Assembly (NCBI GenBank): GCA_031177765.1
Contig: JAPSKH010000007.1
Location: 1 to 44,456, forward strand
Source: Microbacterium sp.
Lineage (GTDB): Bacteria; Actinomycetota; Actinomycetes; Actinomycetales; Microbacteriaceae
Direction: 5' to 3'
Length of the DNA stretch: 44,456 bases
The position numbers were made by a program, and so were the translations under genes. This document shows, one piece after another, positions 42,139-44,456 of this stretch. A model generated the notes under the pieces. That model was not told the origin of the DNA. It saw only the letters and a program-made list of their open reading frames with translations, and made no database searches. Position 1 is the first letter of the stretch. The number at the start of each line of letters is the position of its first letter.

Positions 42139-44456
42139 GCGCTGACCTCCTGCCTGCTCACGGCGACGGTGAACGAGCCGCGGTTGGCGTAGGTTCCCGC
42201 GTCGACGACGGCCTCGTACTCGACCTCCGCGCCGACTCCGACACCGTCGGACGACACGAGGGTCTCGGTGCGCGAGCGCACCGCGGCGGCGAGCGCCAGC
42301 GTCTCCCCCGCCACGTCGGCGGTCTCGAACGCGGCGGCCACGGCGTGGGCGTCGGCGTCGTCCTCGAACTGCAGCAGCAGGCGGATGCGGTCGCTCACGT
42401 CGAAGCCCGCCGCCTTGCGTGTGTCCTGCACGGCACGGATGACATCGCGGGCGAGGCCCTCCGCTTCGAGCTCAGGGGTGGTCGTGGTGTCCAGCAGCAC
42501 GAAGCCACCGTCGCCGAGCAGCGAGATCGCCGTCCCCGCGTCGGCGCCGCCTGCTTCCAGGGTGAGGTCGTACTCACCTTCCTGCAGCTCGATGCCGTCG
42601 ACCACGACGACCCCGTCGCGCTCCTCCCACACGCCGGCCTTGGCGCCGGCGATGACGTGCTGGACCTGCTTGCCCAGCCGCGGGCCGGCCGCACGGGCGT
42701 TGACGGTGAGCCGCTTGCTGATGCCGTAGCGCGCGGCGACGTCCTCGCCCAGCTCGACCAGGTCGACCGTCTTGACGTTGAGCTCGTCGCGGAGGATGGC
42801 CTCGAACTGCGTGAGCGATGCCGCATCCGGCACCGCCACGGTGAGTCGCGGCAGCGGCAGGCGCACGCGCTTGCCCTCCCTCTTGCGCAGGGCGTTGGCG
42901 ACGCTGGAGGCCTCGCGGACGGCGTCCATCGCGGCGCGGATGTCGTCGGCAGCGGGGAACGCATCGGCGTCCGGCCAATCCTGCAGGTGCACGCTGCGCC
43001 CGCCCGTCAGCCCCTGCCAGACCTTCTCCGCCACCAGCGGGATCAGCGGCGCCGCCACCCGGGTGAGGGTCTCCAGCACCGTGTAGAGCGTGTCGAACGC
43101 CTCACGGCTGGCCGGGTCCTCGGACACGCCCACCCAGAACCGGTCCCGTGAGCGGCGGATGTACCAGTTGGTCAGCGCCTCGGCGAAGTCGCGCAGCTTC
43201 GCTGCCGCCAGCGTCGAATCCAGCGCCTCCAGGTCCGCGGCGACATCGCGCACGAGGTCGCCGGTGAGAGCGAGGATGTAGCGGTCGAGCACATCCGTGG
43301 AGTCGGTGCGCCAGGATGCCTCGTACCCGGCGCCGTCCGGTCCGCCGGCGGCGTTGGCGTACGTGGCGAAGAAGTACCACGCGTTCCACAGCGGCAGCAG
43401 GAACTCCCGCACGCCCGCGCGGATGCCCTCCTCCGTCACCACGAGGTTGCCGCCGCGCAGCACGGAGCTCGCCATGAGGAACCAGCGCATGGCGTCCGAG
43501 CCGTCGCGGTCGAAGACCTCGCTGACGTCGGGGTAGTTCCGCAGCGACTTCGACATCTTCTGCCCGTCGCTGCCGAGGACGATGCCGTGGCACGACACGC
43601 CGGTGAATGCCGGTCGGTCGAACAGCGCGGTGGACAGGACGTGCATCACGTAGAACCAGCCGCGCGTTTGTCCGATGTACTCGACGATGAAGTCCGCCGG
43701 CGCGTGCTCGTCGAACCACTCCTGGTTCTCGAACGGGTAGTGCACCTGGGCGTACGGCATCGAGCCGGAGTCGAACCACACGTCGAACACGTCCTCGATG
43801 CGCCGCATCGTCGAGCGTCCGGTCGGGTCGTCGGGGTTGGGCCGCGTGAGGTCGTCGATGTAGGGACGGTGGAGATCCACCTCGCCGTGCTCGTTGCGCG
43901 GCAGCCGGCCGAAGTCGCGCTCGAGCTCGGCAAGGGAGCCGTAGACGTCGACGCGGGGGTGCTCGGGGTCGTCGCTCTTCCACACCGGGATGGGCGAGCC
44001 CCAGTAGCGGTTGCGGCTGACCGACCAGTCGCGCGCACCCTCGAGCCACTTGCCGAACTGACCGTGCTTGACGTTCTCGGGAACCCATGTGATCTGCTCG
44101 TTGTTCTCGAGCAGCCGGTCCTTGAGGTCGGTGACGCGGACGAACCAGCTCGACACCGCCCGGTAGATGAGCGGGTTCCGGCAGCGCCAGCAGTGGGGGT
44201 ACGAGTGCTCGTAGCTGGCTTCGCGCAGCAGGCGCCCCGCCTGGCGGAGCAGGCGGATCAGGGGCCGGTTGGCCTCCATCCACAGCTGCCCCGCGACATC
44301 GGTCACCTGCGGCAGGAACCGTCCGCTGTCATCGAGGCTCATGATGAGCGGGATGCCGGCGGCCTCGGTGATCCGCTGGTCGTCCTCACCGAAGGCCGGG
44401 GCCTGATGGACGATGCCGGTGCCGTCCGCGGTGGTGACGTAGTCGTCGACGAGCAC
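42135..44456 (-). CDS. ileS: Isoleucyl-tRNA synthetase, 3' part (start lies outside the window)
   Basis: 773 residues of the class I IleRS are in the window; the N-terminal part with the HIGH motif lies beyond base 44456. Present are the end of the editing domain ([20 protein letters not shown]), [40 protein letters not shown], the KMSKS loop ([19 protein letters not shown]), and the anticodon-binding and C-terminal domains. The sequence style looks like the eukaryote-like IleRS2 class rather than the E. coli-like class; several IleRS2 enzymes are naturally resistant to mupirocin, so resistance is a possible inference. It overlaps folC by 4 bp. Confidence 0.97.
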   Translation of the reverse strand: MLVDDYVTTADGTGIVHQAPAFGEDDQRITEAAGIPLIMSLDDSGRFLPQVTDVAGQLWMEANRPLIRLLRQAGRLLREASYEHSYPHCWRCRNPLIYRAVSSWFVRVTDLKDRLLENNEQITWVPENVKHGQFGKWLEGARDWSVSRNRYWGSPIPVWKSDDPEHPRVDVYGSLAELERDFGRLPRNEHGEVDLHRPYIDDLTRPNPDDPTGRSTMRRIEDVFDVWFDSGSMPYAQVHYPFENQEWFDEHAPADFIVEYIGQTRGWFYVMHVLSTALFDRPAFTGVSCHGIVLGSDGQKMSKSLRNYPDVSEVFDRDGSDAMRWFLMASSVLRGGNLVVTEEGIRAGVREFLLPLWNAWYFFATYANAAGGPDGAGYEASWRTDSTDVLDRYILALTGDLVRDVAADLEALDSTLAAAKLRDFAEALTNWYIRRSRDRFWVGVSEDPASREAFDTLYTVLETLTRVAAPLIPLVAEKVWQGLTGGRSVHLQDWPDADAFPAADDIRAAMDAVREASSVANALRKREGKRVRLPLPRLTVAVPDAASLTQFEAILRDELNVKTVDLVELGEDVAARYGISKRLTVNARAAGPRLGKQVQHVIAGAKAGVWEERDGVVVVDGIELQEGEYDLTLEAGGADAGTAISLLGDGGFVLLDTTTTPELEAEGLARDVIRAVQDTRKAAGFDVSDRIRLLLQFEDDADAHAVAAAFETADVAGETLALAAAVRSRTETLVSSDGVGVGAEVEYEAVVDAGTYANRGSFTVAVSRQEVSA

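Overview
The window is chromosomal DNA from a very GC-rich actinobacterium. Gene content and order (lepA–hemW, rpsT, holA, comEC/comEA, leuS; rplU–rpmA–obgE–proB–proA–nadD–rsfS; ileS–folC–DUF4233–ndk–VKOR–RNase E), the GC-strong codon use and the protein sequences fit Microbacteriaceae, most likely a Microbacterium-like organism. No phage, IS element, CRISPR array or rRNA was seen. There is one tRNA, tRNA-Ala(GGC).

Layout. 1–5.0 kb: start of hemW, a DUF1990 gene and lepA (all minus), a divergent alpha/beta hydrolase, rpsT with a strong terminator, then holA. 5.0–11.5 kb: DNA-uptake genes comEC and comEA, separated by a four-gene cassette of XRE-type regulator, ImmA/IrrE metallopeptidase, 7-TM protein and alpha/beta hydrolase. 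The cassette's genes overlap or lie 2 bp apart, and a closely similar 14-bp dyad lies outside each end. 11.6–19 kb: leuS and pabB (minus), then DedA, App1-type phosphatase, SRAP/YedK and a protein often labelled 3-methyladenine glycosylase (plus). 19–26 kb: an accessory metabolic stretch with a GH3 hexosaminidase, a PQQ-type sugar dehydrogenase lipoprotein, a VOC protein, a GH65 phosphorylase, a membrane protein and a DUF1349 protein. 26–33 kb: tRNA-Ala and a long minus-strand run from rplU to rsfS carrying ribosomal proteins, ribosome-associated factors, proline synthesis and NAD synthesis. 33–36 kb: DUF4031 and RNase E/G. 36–39 kb: an arsenic cluster (aquaporin, arsC, a candidate 47-codon ORF, ArsO-like flavoprotein; divergent arsR) placed between RNase E and VKOR. 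39–44.5 kb: VKOR, ndk, DUF4233, folC and most of ileS.

How it works together. Many genes overlap by ATGA, GTGA or TGATG, indicating translationally coupled operons. Many first genes carry a TAnnnT hexamer (often TAGGCT) 6–7 nt before the start codon, the arrangement expected of leaderless mRNAs; this was also used to choose several starts. The most interesting parts are the regulator/protease/membrane/hydrolase cassette with its paired dyads, and the arsenic operon that lacks ArsB or Acr3 but has an aquaporin, ArsC, an ArsO-like enzyme and a doubly overlapped small ORF.
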